Shown here in pieces: positions 42,533 through 51,608 of a stretch of DNA of 64,000 bases. The stretch's first letter is position 1; each line of letters begins with the position of its first letter. Both the position numbers and the translations under genes were made by a program. The notes under the pieces were generated by a model. That model was not told where the DNA came from, ran no database searches, and saw only the letters and a list, made by a program, of their open reading frames with translations. This stretch comes from SABI01 sp964453215 (GTDB lineage Bacteria > Spirochaetota > Spirochaetia > Sphaerochaetales > Sphaerochaetaceae): the NCBI GenBank assembly GCA_964453215.1, contig CAYVRR010000004.1:19236-83235 (forward strand). Direction: 5' to 3'.

Positions 42533-44989
42533 ATGGCCAGACAATTACCATTTGACCCAAAAGAGATAAGAAAACCAGGAAAAGTTACCTTTGAAAGCAT
42601 TCCTGTTAATCAGTATAAAAGTGATATTAAAGCTGAATTAAAGCGATACGGCAAAGATAGATTAAAAAAAGTCTATTATGATATGGCTCTTATTAGAGAG
42701 TTTGAAACAATGCTCGACACTATTAAAAAAGAGGGTGTCTACCAAGGCATCTCATACAATCATAAAGGACCTGCTCACCTTAGTGCAGGGCAAGAGAGTG
42801 CAGCTGTAGGGCAAGCAATGAACCTAGATCCAGAAGACTTTATATTTGGTTCGCACAGATCTCATGGTGAAATTTTAGCTAAATGCCTCTCTGCCATTGA
42901 TAAAATGGATGAAAAAGAGATTGAAACGATTATTAGTGAATTCATGGATGGAGAGACCTACAAGGTAGTAAAAGAGCACTTTCCTGGCAAAGACATAAAA
43001 GATACAGCACAAAACTTTATAATTTATGGAACCCTTGCTGAAATTTATGCAAAAAGCCCTGGTTTCTCAAAAGGACTTGGTGGCTCTATGCACACCTTCT
43101 TTGCCCCCTTTGGTTCAATGCCAAACAATGCAATTGTAGGGGGTAGTGGAACAATAGCTTTTGGTTCAGCTTTATATAAAAAAGTGAATAGAAAAAAAGG
43201 TGTTGTTATTGCTAACATTGGAGATGGCTCTTTAGCACGAGGACCTGTGTGGGAAGCAATGAACATGGCTGCAATGGATCAGTACCACACCCTTTGGGAT
43301 GAAAACAAAGGGGCACCTCCATACATGATTAACGTCTTTAACAACTTTTATGGGATGGGCGGACAACCTGTTGGAGAAACTTCTGGTGTTGGAATTGCTG
43401 CCCGTATCGGTAGTGGAGTAAACCCAAGTAGTATGCACGCTGAGAGAGTTGATGGTTTTAACCCATTAGCAGTAGCTGAGGCAACAGCTCGTAAAAAAGA
43501 GATTCTCCTTAAAGGAGAAGGCCCTGTTTTATTAGATACTATTACCTATAGATTTAGTGGCCACTCCCCATCCGATGCAAGTACATATAGAAGCAAAGAA
43601 GAAATTGATGCCTTTAAAGAACAAGATCCACTCTATGAATATGGACAATATTTAATAAAACATAGTGTTGCTACACAAGAAGAACTTAATCAGATGAGTG
43701 AAACAATTCTAGCAAAGTTAAAAACAGCAATGACTATCACAGTTGATGATGCTATTAGCCCAATGGTAGATGGAGCTTTTATCGAAAGTGTTATGTTTAG
43801 TAACCAAGACATACCTGTTCTTGATGAAAGAGAAGTCGAATTGAGTGAAAAGTTAGAAGATAATGCTCGAGTGAAACAAATTGCACGAAGAAGTCGCTAC
43901 GCATTTGATGAAAATGGGAAAGAACTACCAGCTTCTCGACAATACCAATATAGAGATGCTGTATTTGAAGCGATGGTATATAGATTTACACAAGACCCAA
44001 CAATGGTTGCATATGGAGAAGACCACAGAGATTGGGGTGGTGCATTTGCATGCTACAGAGGACTCACAGAATTACTGCCATACCATAGATTCTTTAACTC
44101 ACCAATTAGTGAATCAGCTATCGTTGGCTCAGGAGTAGGGTACGCAATGAGCGGTGGAAGAGCAGTAGTAGAACTTATGTATTGTGACTTCTTAGGATGT
44201 GCAGGGGATGAAGTGTTCAACCAAATGCCAAAATGGCAATCAATGTCAGCAGGTGCTTTAAAGATGCCCCTCGTCCTTAGAGTATCAGTTGGAAATAAGT
44301 ATGGAGCACAACACTCTCAAGAGTGGACAAGTATGGTAGCTTCAGTTCCAGGACTCAAAGCAATGTATCCATCTACTCCGTATGATGTGAAGGGGATGTT
44401 AAACTACGCTCTTCGTGGAACAGATCCAGTAGTATTCTTTGAAAGCCAGAAACTCTATGGAATTGGGGAACAATTTGTTACTGAAGGTGTACCAGAAGGG
44501 TATTATGAAATACCTGAAGGGGAACCTGTAAAGAGAACTGATGGAAAAGATGTAACTATTATTGCCCTTGGACCGAGCCTCTACACCTGTATGGATGCTG
44601 CTAAAAAGTTAAAAGAAGAACACAACCTAGAAGCAGAAGTGATCGACTTACGTTGGATTAACCCCCTTAAGTATGATCTATTAATAGAGTCAATTAAGAA
44701 AACGGGTAAAGTTGTTCTTGTTACTGACAGTAGCGAAAGAGGGTCATACCTACAAACAGTGAGTGCAAACCTTTCCCGCCTCGCATTTGATTACCTAGAT
44801 GCACCTCCTATCGTTGTAGGAAGCAGAAACTGGATCACTCCTCCAGCTGAAATGGAAGAGTATTATTTCCCACAAGTAGATTCAATTATTGATGCTATTC
44901 ACCAACAAATTCTCCCTATCGCGAACAGGAAAATAGTAAAGAATTATAGCGATGGTGAGTTTAACAGACAAAGTAATAGTGGAGTATAA
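42533..44989 (+). CDS. Fused alpha-beta E1 component of a 2-oxoacid/acetoin dehydrogenase-type complex
   Basis: 818 residues joining E1-alpha (about 50-440) and E1-beta (about 465-800). Alpha part: SAGQESAAVGQA, GSHRSHGEILA, GGSMHTFFAP and the thiamine-diphosphate motif NIGDGSLARG near residue 229. Beta part: MVAYGEDHRDWGGAFACYRGL, SPISESAIVGSGVGYAMSGGRAVVE, and VIDLRWINPL. Odd points are an insertion of about 50 residues after the alpha HGE motif and an enlarged loop after GDG. Usually these are two genes. With E2 and E3 alongside, a full complex is encoded. Substrate open: pyruvate, acetoin or a sugar-derived dicarbonyl. Confidence 0.9.
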   Translation: MARQLPFDPKEIRKPGKVTFESIPVNQYKSDIKAELKRYGKDRLKKVYYDMALIREFETMLDTIKKEGVYQGISYNHKGPAHLSAGQESAAVGQAMNLDPEDFIFGSHRSHGEILAKCLSAIDKMDEKEIETIISEFMDGETYKVVKEHFPGKDIKDTAQNFIIYGTLAEIYAKSPGFSKGLGGSMHTFFAPFGSMPNNAIVGGSGTIAFGSALYKKVNRKKGVVIANIGDGSLARGPVWEAMNMAAMDQYHTLWDENKGAPPYMINVFNNFYGMGGQPVGETSGVGIAARIGSGVNPSSMHAERVDGFNPLAVAEATARKKEILLKGEGPVLLDTITYRFSGHSPSDASTYRSKEEIDAFKEQDPLYEYGQYLIKHSVATQEELNQMSETILAKLKTAMTITVDDAISPMVDGAFIESVMFSNQDIPVLDEREVELSEKLEDNARVKQIARRSRYAFDENGKELPASRQYQYRDAVFEAMVYRFTQDPTMVAYGEDHRDWGGAFACYRGLTELLPYHRFFNSPISESAIVGSGVGYAMSGGRAVVELMYCDFLGCAGDEVFNQMPKWQSMSAGALKMPLVLRVSVGNKYGAQHSQEWTSMVASVPGLKAMYPSTPYDVKGMLNYALRGTDPVVFFESQKLYGIGEQFVTEGVPEGYYEIPEGEPVKRTDGKDVTIIALGPSLYTCMDAAKKLKEEHNLEAEVIDLRWINPLKYDLLIESIKKTGKVVLVTDSSERGSYLQTVSANLSRLAFDYLDAPPIVVGSRNWITPPAEMEEYYFPQVDSIIDAIHQQILPIANRKIVKNYSDGEFNRQSNSGV

Positions 44990-45006
44990 TAATTACGATG
45001 AGAATA

Positions 45007-45029
45007 GGTGGGTGTTATATACACTCACC
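45007..45029 (+). other. Hairpin between the E1 gene and the PHP-protein gene
   Basis: Nine base pairs (45007-45015 with 45021-45029, one G-U) around a 5-base loop, no T tract. It lies in the leader if the PHP protein begins at the GTG at 45064, and could stabilise the upstream E2-E3-E1 message or lower downstream expression. Confidence 0.55.
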
Positions 45030-45063
45030 ACACTCTCACATATGTATAAGAGGTAAGAAAAGA

Positions 45064-46410
45064 GTGATTACATCTACAATAGAAAAACTAAACTCAACAG
45101 ATAAAGATGAGAGATTAGAAGCATGCAAAAAAATACAAGAAGCACAAAAGAATAACCAAATAAGTCGAACTGCCTTACAGGAAGTAAACAACCACGTCCA
45201 CACAATATACTCATTTTCTCCATACTCCCCTTCAATGGCAGCATTTAAAGCGTGGGAAGCAGGACTGACGATAGTTGGGTCAGTAGACCATGACTCAATT
45301 TCAGCCTCTCGTGAAATGAAAGAAGCTAGTGCACGTATTGGAATTGCGAGTACTACGGGGTTTGAACTAAGAGTGAGTTTTAAAGATACCCCATTTAGCG
45401 ATAAGAAAATTAACAACCCAGACAGCTTTGGAATCGTCTACATGGTTATTCATGGAGTCCCTTTATCTGCTGTTGATCAAGTAAAAGAGTTTTTACATCC
45501 TCTTCAAGAGAAGCGAAATATTCGAAATAGAAAACAAGTAGATGCCCTTAATGACCTTATTAGAACAAGTGGCTTACCCTTACTTAGTTTTGAAAAAGAT
45601 ATTATTCCCCTTTCAAGAAAAGAGGAGGGTGGCTCTATTACAGAGCGCCACATCCTTTTTGCATTAGCAAAAAAACTCTATTCGCATCTTGGCACACAAG
45701 AGAAGGTAGTTGAATTTGTAATTAATTCTCTCAATATTGAAATTCCTGAAGTGTTGAACAAAAGGCTATTAGATTCTACAAATGAACACTTCTTATATGA
45801 TCTGTTAGGGCTATTTAAGAGTGCTTACCTTGAAAAATTCTTCATTCAGCCCAACCTTGATGAAATACTCGATGTGAGAGAAGTTGTAGATTTTGCCCTC
45901 TCAATTGGAGCTATCCCCTCATATGCCTATCTTGGAGATATCACATCAAGTGTTACAGGTGATAAAAAAAGTGAACAGTTTGAAGATGAATACCTTGATG
46001 AGCTTATTGCCTACATTGCAGAACTTGGCTTTCCTGCCGTCACCTATATGCCTCCTCGTAATAGTGTGGAGCAAATGCGAAGATTACAAACTCTTTGTAA
46101 AAAGCATAACTTGATGGAAATTAGTGGCGTAGATATTAATTCATCAAGACAATCATTTAATTGCCCTGAAATGTTGACAAGTGAAGCTATTCACCTCGTT
46201 TCTTCAGCGTGGGCCCTCGTTGCTCATGAACTTCTTGTCGATTATAAAAAGGAGTGGGGAATATTTTCACCACAAAACCCAATTTCTACAAAAACATTAG
46301 ATGAAAGGATCGCAATATACAGTGAGTGTTCAAGAGAAATGGACCCCTATAATCCCTCCTCTATCATTGCAATTGCCCATAAGAAATTAGAAGGAGAAAC
46401 AGGTTTATGA
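45064..46410 (+). CDS. PHP-domain phosphoesterase-like protein
   Basis: 448 residues from the GTG at 45064, preferred because AAGAGGT lies about 10 bases upstream and the extra residues from the ATG at 44998 look non-coding and contain a hairpin. The PHP metal site is intact: NNHVHTIYSFSPYS, GSVDHDSIS, TGFELRV and the C-terminal GVDINSSRQ. PHP proteins are metal-dependent phosphoesterases (histidinol phosphatase, DNA polymerase proofreading, nucleotide or cyclic-phosphate hydrolases). Within this sugar operon a sugar-phosphate or cyclic-phosphate substrate is a reasonable guess. Overlaps the next gene by 4 bases. Confidence 0.8.
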   Translation: MITSTIEKLNSTDKDERLEACKKIQEAQKNNQISRTALQEVNNHVHTIYSFSPYSPSMAAFKAWEAGLTIVGSVDHDSISASREMKEASARIGIASTTGFELRVSFKDTPFSDKKINNPDSFGIVYMVIHGVPLSAVDQVKEFLHPLQEKRNIRNRKQVDALNDLIRTSGLPLLSFEKDIIPLSRKEEGGSITERHILFALAKKLYSHLGTQEKVVEFVINSLNIEIPEVLNKRLLDSTNEHFLYDLLGLFKSAYLEKFFIQPNLDEILDVREVVDFALSIGAIPSYAYLGDITSSVTGDKKSEQFEDEYLDELIAYIAELGFPAVTYMPPRNSVEQMRRLQTLCKKHNLMEISGVDINSSRQSFNCPEMLTSEAIHLVSSAWALVAHELLVDYKKEWGIFSPQNPISTKTLDERIAIYSECSREMDPYNPSSIIAIAHKKLEGETGL

Positions 46411-47570
46411 AAAAAGATATCGATAAGAGTATTATAGATATTGCATCAATTATTAGGGGCTACTTTTTTGATGGAGAGAGTTCTATTGTTGTTCATACGA
46501 GAGAAGTTGATAAGGGGAACCTTATTCTTGATAAAAAGATACTCACCCTTAGTGATATAGATAAAGCTACATATATAAAAGAGATAATTGATACCTATTG
46601 TGATGAACATGCGTTATATCCCTCTACCATTGGAATAGAAGATAGTGTTATAGGATATTCTTTAGGTACTTCTTATGATGATGCATACAATATGAAGCCT
46701 TTTAATCGAGAAGTTGGCTACAAGGGAAGTAGCAGAAGAAAAGATATTATGATACACAAAATCTCTGTTGTAACAGGGGGGGCGCAAGGCTTTGGTGCAG
46801 GAATAGTGAGGGGCTTAATTGAAGAGGGTGGATTTGTTTACATCGCTGATATGAACAGTGATGGAGCTTCATCTTTTGCAACACAATTAAATGAGGAATA
46901 TGGTAAAACCGTAGCCCATTCTCTATTTGTCAATGTTACTGATGAAGATTCTGTTGAACAGATGATTCAAAACATTGCATTGGCAACAGGTGGATTTGAT
47001 ATCTTTATTTCAAATGCTGGCGTGTTAAAAGCAGGAAGTGTTAAACAGATGAGTTTAAAAGACTTTGAATTTGTCACAAGCGTCGATTATACAGGTTTTT
47101 TCATCTGTACAAAATTCGCTTCACGCCTCCTATCACTTCAAAATCTTGGCTCATCACATACCTACATGAGTGATATCATCGCCATGAGCTCTAAAAGTGG
47201 TTTAGAGGGGTCAAACAAGAATGGAGCATATGCTGGAGCAAAGTTTGGAACTATCGGACTCACTCAATCATTTGCCCTAGAATTAATTAGTGACAATATT
47301 AAAGTAAATGCTATTTGCCCAGGAAACTTTTTAGATGGACCTTTGTGGTCAGACCCAGAAAAAGGATTATTCGTCCAATATTTGGTGACAGGAAAAGTAC
47401 CAGGAGCAAAAAGTGTAGAAGATGTAAGAAAGTTTTATGAATCGAAAGTCCCCATACCACGGGGGTGTAGTGTACAAGATGTTGTAAGAGCAATATGTTA
47501 TATTGTTGAACAAAAATATGAAACAGGACAAGCTGTGCCAGTAACTGGTGGACAGGTAATGCTTAAGTAG
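46407..47570 (+). CDS. Short-chain dehydrogenase with an extra N-terminal domain
   Basis: 387 residues. Residues 1-118 form an extension with mixed alpha/beta sequence (SSIVVHTREVDKGNLI, HALYPSTIGIEDSVIGYSLG) that I cannot assign. From 119: the NAD(P) motif VTGGAQGFGAGI, DMNS after the second strand (Asp suggests NAD), SNAGVL, and catalytic Ser plus YAGAK near residue 272. The SDR part is closest in look to sorbitol-6-phosphate 2-dehydrogenase and to the SDR half of RhaEW-like fusions. It presumably oxidises a sugar alcohol or sugar phosphate of the operon's pathway. Confidence 0.85.
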   Translation: MKKDIDKSIIDIASIIRGYFFDGESSIVVHTREVDKGNLILDKKILTLSDIDKATYIKEIIDTYCDEHALYPSTIGIEDSVIGYSLGTSYDDAYNMKPFNREVGYKGSSRRKDIMIHKISVVTGGAQGFGAGIVRGLIEEGGFVYIADMNSDGASSFATQLNEEYGKTVAHSLFVNVTDEDSVEQMIQNIALATGGFDIFISNAGVLKAGSVKQMSLKDFEFVTSVDYTGFFICTKFASRLLSLQNLGSSHTYMSDIIAMSSKSGLEGSNKNGAYAGAKFGTIGLTQSFALELISDNIKVNAICPGNFLDGPLWSDPEKGLFVQYLVTGKVPGAKSVEDVRKFYESKVPIPRGCSVQDVVRAICYIVEQKYETGQAVPVTGGQVMLK

Positions 47571-47585
47571 AAAAGGAGAAACAAA

Positions 47586-48848
47586 ATGAAAACAAAAGCA
47601 GTAAGATTATATGGGAAAAATGATTTAAGAATTGAAGAATTTGACCTCCCTGTAATAAAAGAAGATGAAATACTCGCAAAAATCGTAACAAATAGTGTTT
47701 GTATGAGCGATCATAAAGCAGCAGAGCAAGGACCAGATCACAAAAGAATTCCAAAAGATATTGATACAAATCCAATTATCATTGGACATGAATTTTGTGG
47801 AGAAATTGTAGAAGTTGGTAAGAAATGGGAAGGAAAATTTGATGTTGGTTCAAAATTCTCAATTCAACCTGCACTCAACTATAAAGGAAGCCTCGCAGCT
47901 CCAGGATACTCATACCACCACATAGGAGGGAATGCAACCTATGTTGTAATTCCAAGTGAAGTGATGGAGCTCGATTGTCTCCTTCCCTATAATGGAGATG
48001 CTTTCTTTTTAGGTTCTTTAGCAGAACCAGTGAGTTGTATTGTTGGAACATTCCATGCAATGTATCACACCAAAAATGGTTCATACGTTCACCATATGGA
48101 AATTAAAGAGGGGGGTAACCTTGCCATATTAGCAGGAGTTGGACCCATGGGACTTGGTGCAATAGATTATGCAATCCACGCAGATAGAAAACCAGGACTT
48201 ATCGTAGTAACAGATATTGATGAAGCTCGTCTTGAAAGAGCTCGAACCCTGTATACAGTTGAAGAAGCTGCTAAAGAAGGGATTACACTCATCTATGTCA
48301 ACACAAAAGATACAAGTGATCCAGTGAAAACATTACTCGATTTAACCGATAATCAGGGGTATGATGATGTATTTGTAATGGCTCCTGTGAAGCAAGTAGT
48401 TGAACAAGGGGACGCAATATTAGGAAGAGATGGATGTCTTAACTTCTTTGCAGGACCTAATCGAACAGATTTTACAGCTTCTCTTAACTTCTACAATGTT
48501 CACTACGCTTCAACACATATTGTTGGAACAAGTGGTGGAAATACTGCAGATATGAAAGAATCTCTAGAAATGATGGAGATGGGGAAACTTAACCCAAGTT
48601 GTATGATTACCCACATTGGAGGATTGGATGCTGTACCTCAAACAATTATTGACTTACCACGTATTCCGGGTGGAAAGAAATTAATGTATACACACTACAA
48701 CCTTCCCCTCACAGCAATTAGTGATTTTGAAACACTAGGAAAAACAGACCCATTCTTTAAAGCATTAGCTGAAATTACTTCACGTCATAATGGACTGTGG
48801 TCTTTAGAGGCTGAAAAGTATTTATTAGAGCATGCAGTGAAACACTAA
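47586..48848 (+). CDS. Zinc-type alcohol dehydrogenase, L-sorbose-1-phosphate reductase-like
   Basis: 420 residues of the medium-chain dehydrogenase family. Catalytic-zinc segment NSVCMSDHKA, then IIGHEFCGEIVEVG; nucleotide loop ILAGVGPMGLGAIDYA; VVTDIDEARLERA, with Asp favouring NAD. The HHIGGNATYVVIPSEV and FFAGPNRTDFTASLNFYNVHY stretches match the SorE (L-sorbose-1-phosphate reductase) branch as I remember it. AAGGAG before the ATG, 15 bases after the SDR gene. Two oxidoreductases in sequence could shift or introduce two carbonyls on one sugar. Confidence 0.82.
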   Translation: MKTKAVRLYGKNDLRIEEFDLPVIKEDEILAKIVTNSVCMSDHKAAEQGPDHKRIPKDIDTNPIIIGHEFCGEIVEVGKKWEGKFDVGSKFSIQPALNYKGSLAAPGYSYHHIGGNATYVVIPSEVMELDCLLPYNGDAFFLGSLAEPVSCIVGTFHAMYHTKNGSYVHHMEIKEGGNLAILAGVGPMGLGAIDYAIHADRKPGLIVVTDIDEARLERARTLYTVEEAAKEGITLIYVNTKDTSDPVKTLLDLTDNQGYDDVFVMAPVKQVVEQGDAILGRDGCLNFFAGPNRTDFTASLNFYNVHYASTHIVGTSGGNTADMKESLEMMEMGKLNPSCMITHIGGLDAVPQTIIDLPRIPGGKKLMYTHYNLPLTAISDFETLGKTDPFFKALAEITSRHNGLWSLEAEKYLLEHAVKH

Positions 48849-48868
48849 ATAATAAAGGGGCCTAAAAG

Positions 48869-50293
48869 ATGAGTAAACACATTGCAATAGATTTAGGGGC
48901 GAGTAATGGAAGAGTGATAGTTGGAAATATTGAAGAATTTGAGGTAGTTCACCGATTCATTACTCGTAACGAGAGAATATTAGGTGAGAGTTATTGGGAT
49001 TTAATCTATATTTTTAGTGAAATAAAAATAGGAATAAAAGAGGCTATAAAAAGGTATGGAAGTGAAATAAAGAGTCTTGGAGTCGATACATGGGGAGTAG
49101 ATTATCTCCTTGTTGATGCTTCTGGTGCACCACTTGCATTCCCCTACCACTACAGAGATAGTAGAACAGATGGTATGATTGAAGAGGTAAGTACCCTCAT
49201 CAGTAAAAAAGTCTTGTTTGAAAGAAATGGTGTAGCTTTTCAACCCTTTAACACCCTTTATCAACTCTATGCATGTAAAAAAACGAGACCATCACTTTTA
49301 GATATTGCTCATCGTTATCTTAGTATCCCCGATATTATAAATTATTGGTTAACAGGAAGCATGTGTAATGAGATTACACATGCTTCTACAACCCAGTTGT
49401 TCAATCCCCACCTCATGGATTGGGACTGGCACACGATAGAAGAGCTTGGCCTACCTAAAAAATTATTTAAAGAAGTTGTTCAAAGTGGCACTATTGTGGG
49501 AGAGATTGAACCAATATTGAAGCAAGAGCTCAACATCCTTCATCCCATTAACGTTGTTGCAGTAGGTACTCACGATACAGCGAGTGCAGTAGCAGCAGTT
49601 CCTAACAAAAAAGGCAAAGACTTCTTATACATTTCTAGTGGAACATGGTCACTTCTTGGTGTAGAAATTGACACCCCTATTACTACAGAAAAAGCCTTAA
49701 AAAGTGGATTTACTAATGAAATTGGGGTAAACAATTCTATTAGATTCCTAAAAAACATCATGGGAATGTGGATACAACAAGAGTGTGTCCGGTATTGGCA
49801 GTCCTGTGGTGAAACTATTAGCTGGAAAGAGTTAGATGAACAAACATATGCTGAATTAGATTATGAAGGATGTATAGACCCGTTAAACAACATCTATCTT
49901 AAGCCAAATAGTCCATCATCCCTCATGGTAGACCGAGTAGCGTATGAGTGTAAAGATAAGAGAGTTGCAGAACCTAAAAACCATGGACAAGTAATGGTAG
50001 CTATCTACAGAGGATTAGCAAAAGCCTACGCAAAAAGTATTAAAGAGATTGAAGAGATTACTCACCTTACCTTTGATGCAATTCATGTAATAGGGGGAGG
50101 ATGTAAAAATGAGATCCTCAATCAAATGACAGCAAATGAAACTCAAGTAGAAGTATATGCAGGGCCTGTTGAAGCCACAGCTCTTGGAAACCTCCTTGTG
50201 CAAGGAATTGCTACAAAAGATATCTTAGATGTGCAGATGGGACGAGATATTATTACAAAAAGTCAAAAGGTAAAAATATTTACACCCCAATAA
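48869..50293 (+). CDS. FGGY carbohydrate kinase, rhamnulokinase-like
   Basis: 474 residues. IAIDLGASNGRVIVGN, GVDTWGVDYLLVDASG, FPYHYRDSRTDGMIEEV and QPFNTLYQLYA are hallmarks of the RhaB branch; ATP site ISSGTWSLLGVE near residue 252 and GGGCKNEILNQM near residue 410. RhaB phosphorylates L-rhamnulose at C1; relatives act on L-fuculose or other ketoses. No rhaA or rhaD is present, while fucI lies 15 kb away, so L-fuculose or another 6-deoxy or plain ketose is possible. Last gene of the operon, followed by a terminator. Confidence 0.85.
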   Translation: MSKHIAIDLGASNGRVIVGNIEEFEVVHRFITRNERILGESYWDLIYIFSEIKIGIKEAIKRYGSEIKSLGVDTWGVDYLLVDASGAPLAFPYHYRDSRTDGMIEEVSTLISKKVLFERNGVAFQPFNTLYQLYACKKTRPSLLDIAHRYLSIPDIINYWLTGSMCNEITHASTTQLFNPHLMDWDWHTIEELGLPKKLFKEVVQSGTIVGEIEPILKQELNILHPINVVAVGTHDTASAVAAVPNKKGKDFLYISSGTWSLLGVEIDTPITTEKALKSGFTNEIGVNNSIRFLKNIMGMWIQQECVRYWQSCGETISWKELDEQTYAELDYEGCIDPLNNIYLKPNSPSSLMVDRVAYECKDKRVAEPKNHGQVMVAIYRGLAKAYAKSIKEIEEITHLTFDAIHVIGGGCKNEILNQMTANETQVEVYAGPVEATALGNLLVQGIATKDILDVQMGRDIITKSQKVKIFTPQ

Positions 50294-50314
50294 TTCCTTT
50301 TTCTTTTACATATA

Positions 50315-50340
50315 TGCCCTCCACTGTGAGGGTATTTTTT
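50315..50340 (+). terminator. Terminator of the 39-50 kb operon
   Basis: CCCTC (50317-50321) pairs with GAGGG (50328-50332), extended by a G-U and an A-T pair, loop of 6, then six T at 50335-50340. Confidence 0.85.
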
Positions 50341-50349
50341 ATATATTTT

Positions 50350-50444
50350 TGTTGCATAAATATGTATAAAGTGTTGCATAAACATACAAAGTTAGGGTAA
50401 TCTGCAACACAAAACTATATTTTGCAACAATTATTGTTGCAAAA
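50350..50444. promoter_or_regulatory. Five TGTTGCA boxes in the carA control region
   Basis: TGTTGCA occurs at 50350-50356, 50372-50378 and 50435-50441, and its complement at 50403-50409 and 50423-50429. The first two sit in 13-base direct repeats (GTTGCATAAAYAT) 22 bases apart. The last two form a 25-base inverted repeat with 12-base arms (50420-50444) ending 12 bases before the carA ATG, next to the ribosome site. This looks like a cooperative regulator array; the regulator is unknown and the sequence is not an obvious ARG or PUR box. Confidence 0.7.
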
Positions 50445-50456
50445 AGGGGAGAACCT

Positions 50457-51608
50457 ATGACCTCTCGCTATCTTATTTTGGCCGATGGTACTCATTACAA
50501 AGGCAAACCATTTGGATCAGATGCCATCACCTATAAGCAATTCTTAAAGCTCAATGACATAACCCCATATGCAGCTGAAACAGTATTTAATACATCGATG
50601 TGCTCCTACAGTGAAGTGCTGAGCGATAATTCCTATGCAGGGCAAATGGTTGTAATGACCTCACCCCATATTGGAACTGTAGGATGTGATCCTTCTTGGT
50701 TTCAACACCTTACAAAAAAACCACAAATTAGGGGATTGATTGCAAAAAAAGTATATACTGGGCCGCTATTACATGAAAGGCCTACTCTAATTGAGACCTG
50801 TACTTCTTTCTCTATACCAGGAATCGACTCTATCGACACACGACAGTTCACCCTTCATATACGAGATAAAGGGGCAATGTATGGAATTATGATTGATGAA
50901 GATGATTTGAGTGAAAAAGAGATCACTTCAATTGCAACAAAGCTAAAACATATTCCCCCAATCGCCAATTTTGACTTTATTACCCCATCACTATATAGCA
51001 AAAAGATAGAAATAATGGGCAATGAAGAAGCTCAAATTACTGCTGGTGTAGTTGATTATGGAATCAAAAAAGGAATTATAGATGAACTTTTAATGAAGGG
51101 AATACGGGTCATCCTTATTCCAGCTCCCCTATTTTTAACTCTTTCTAAAGAAGAGATCACCTCCTATGATTTTCTTTTTCTTTCAAATGGACCTGGAGAC
51201 CCAAGAACTCTTACCCACCACATAGACAAAATAAAATCAATTCTCTCACTCATCCCCATCCGAGGCATTTGTTTAGGACATCAACTTATCTCCCTTGCAT
51301 TGGGAAACAAGGTCGAAAAGCTACAGTTTGGGCATCATGGTTCAAATCATCCAGTTCGTAATGAAATAGATTCATCTGTTATTATCACAAGTCAAAACCA
51401 TAACTACAATGTAGTAAGAGAGTCATTAGTAGAGACATCAATTCCCTGGTTTACGAACCTCAATGACAATAGCGTTGAAGGTATAATCGACAACACTCAC
51501 CATGTTCTCTCTACACAATTTCATCCAGAGGGGAAATCTGGGAGTTTAGATGCACATTATCTGTTTGATATTTTTCTTAGCAAAGAGGGTCATATATGCC
51601 AAAAATAA
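50457..51608 (+). CDS. carA: Carbamoyl-phosphate synthase, small (glutaminase) subunit
   Basis: 383 residues. N-terminal CarA domain (LADGTHYKGKPFGS, ETVFNTSMCSYSEVLSD) and a class I glutamine amidotransferase domain with nucleophile Cys in GICLGHQLISLALG, FGHHGSNHPV, and the His-Glu pair in TQFHPEGKSG. It delivers ammonia to CarB for carbamoyl phosphate, used in pyrimidine and arginine synthesis. GGGGAG before the ATG; overlaps carB by 13 bases. Controlled by the TGTTGCA array. Confidence 0.95.
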   Translation: MTSRYLILADGTHYKGKPFGSDAITYKQFLKLNDITPYAAETVFNTSMCSYSEVLSDNSYAGQMVVMTSPHIGTVGCDPSWFQHLTKKPQIRGLIAKKVYTGPLLHERPTLIETCTSFSIPGIDSIDTRQFTLHIRDKGAMYGIMIDEDDLSEKEITSIATKLKHIPPIANFDFITPSLYSKKIEIMGNEEAQITAGVVDYGIKKGIIDELLMKGIRVILIPAPLFLTLSKEEITSYDFLFLSNGPGDPRTLTHHIDKIKSILSLIPIRGICLGHQLISLALGNKVEKLQFGHHGSNHPVRNEIDSSVIITSQNHNYNVVRESLVETSIPWFTNLNDNSVEGIIDNTHHVLSTQFHPEGKSGSLDAHYLFDIFLSKEGHICQK

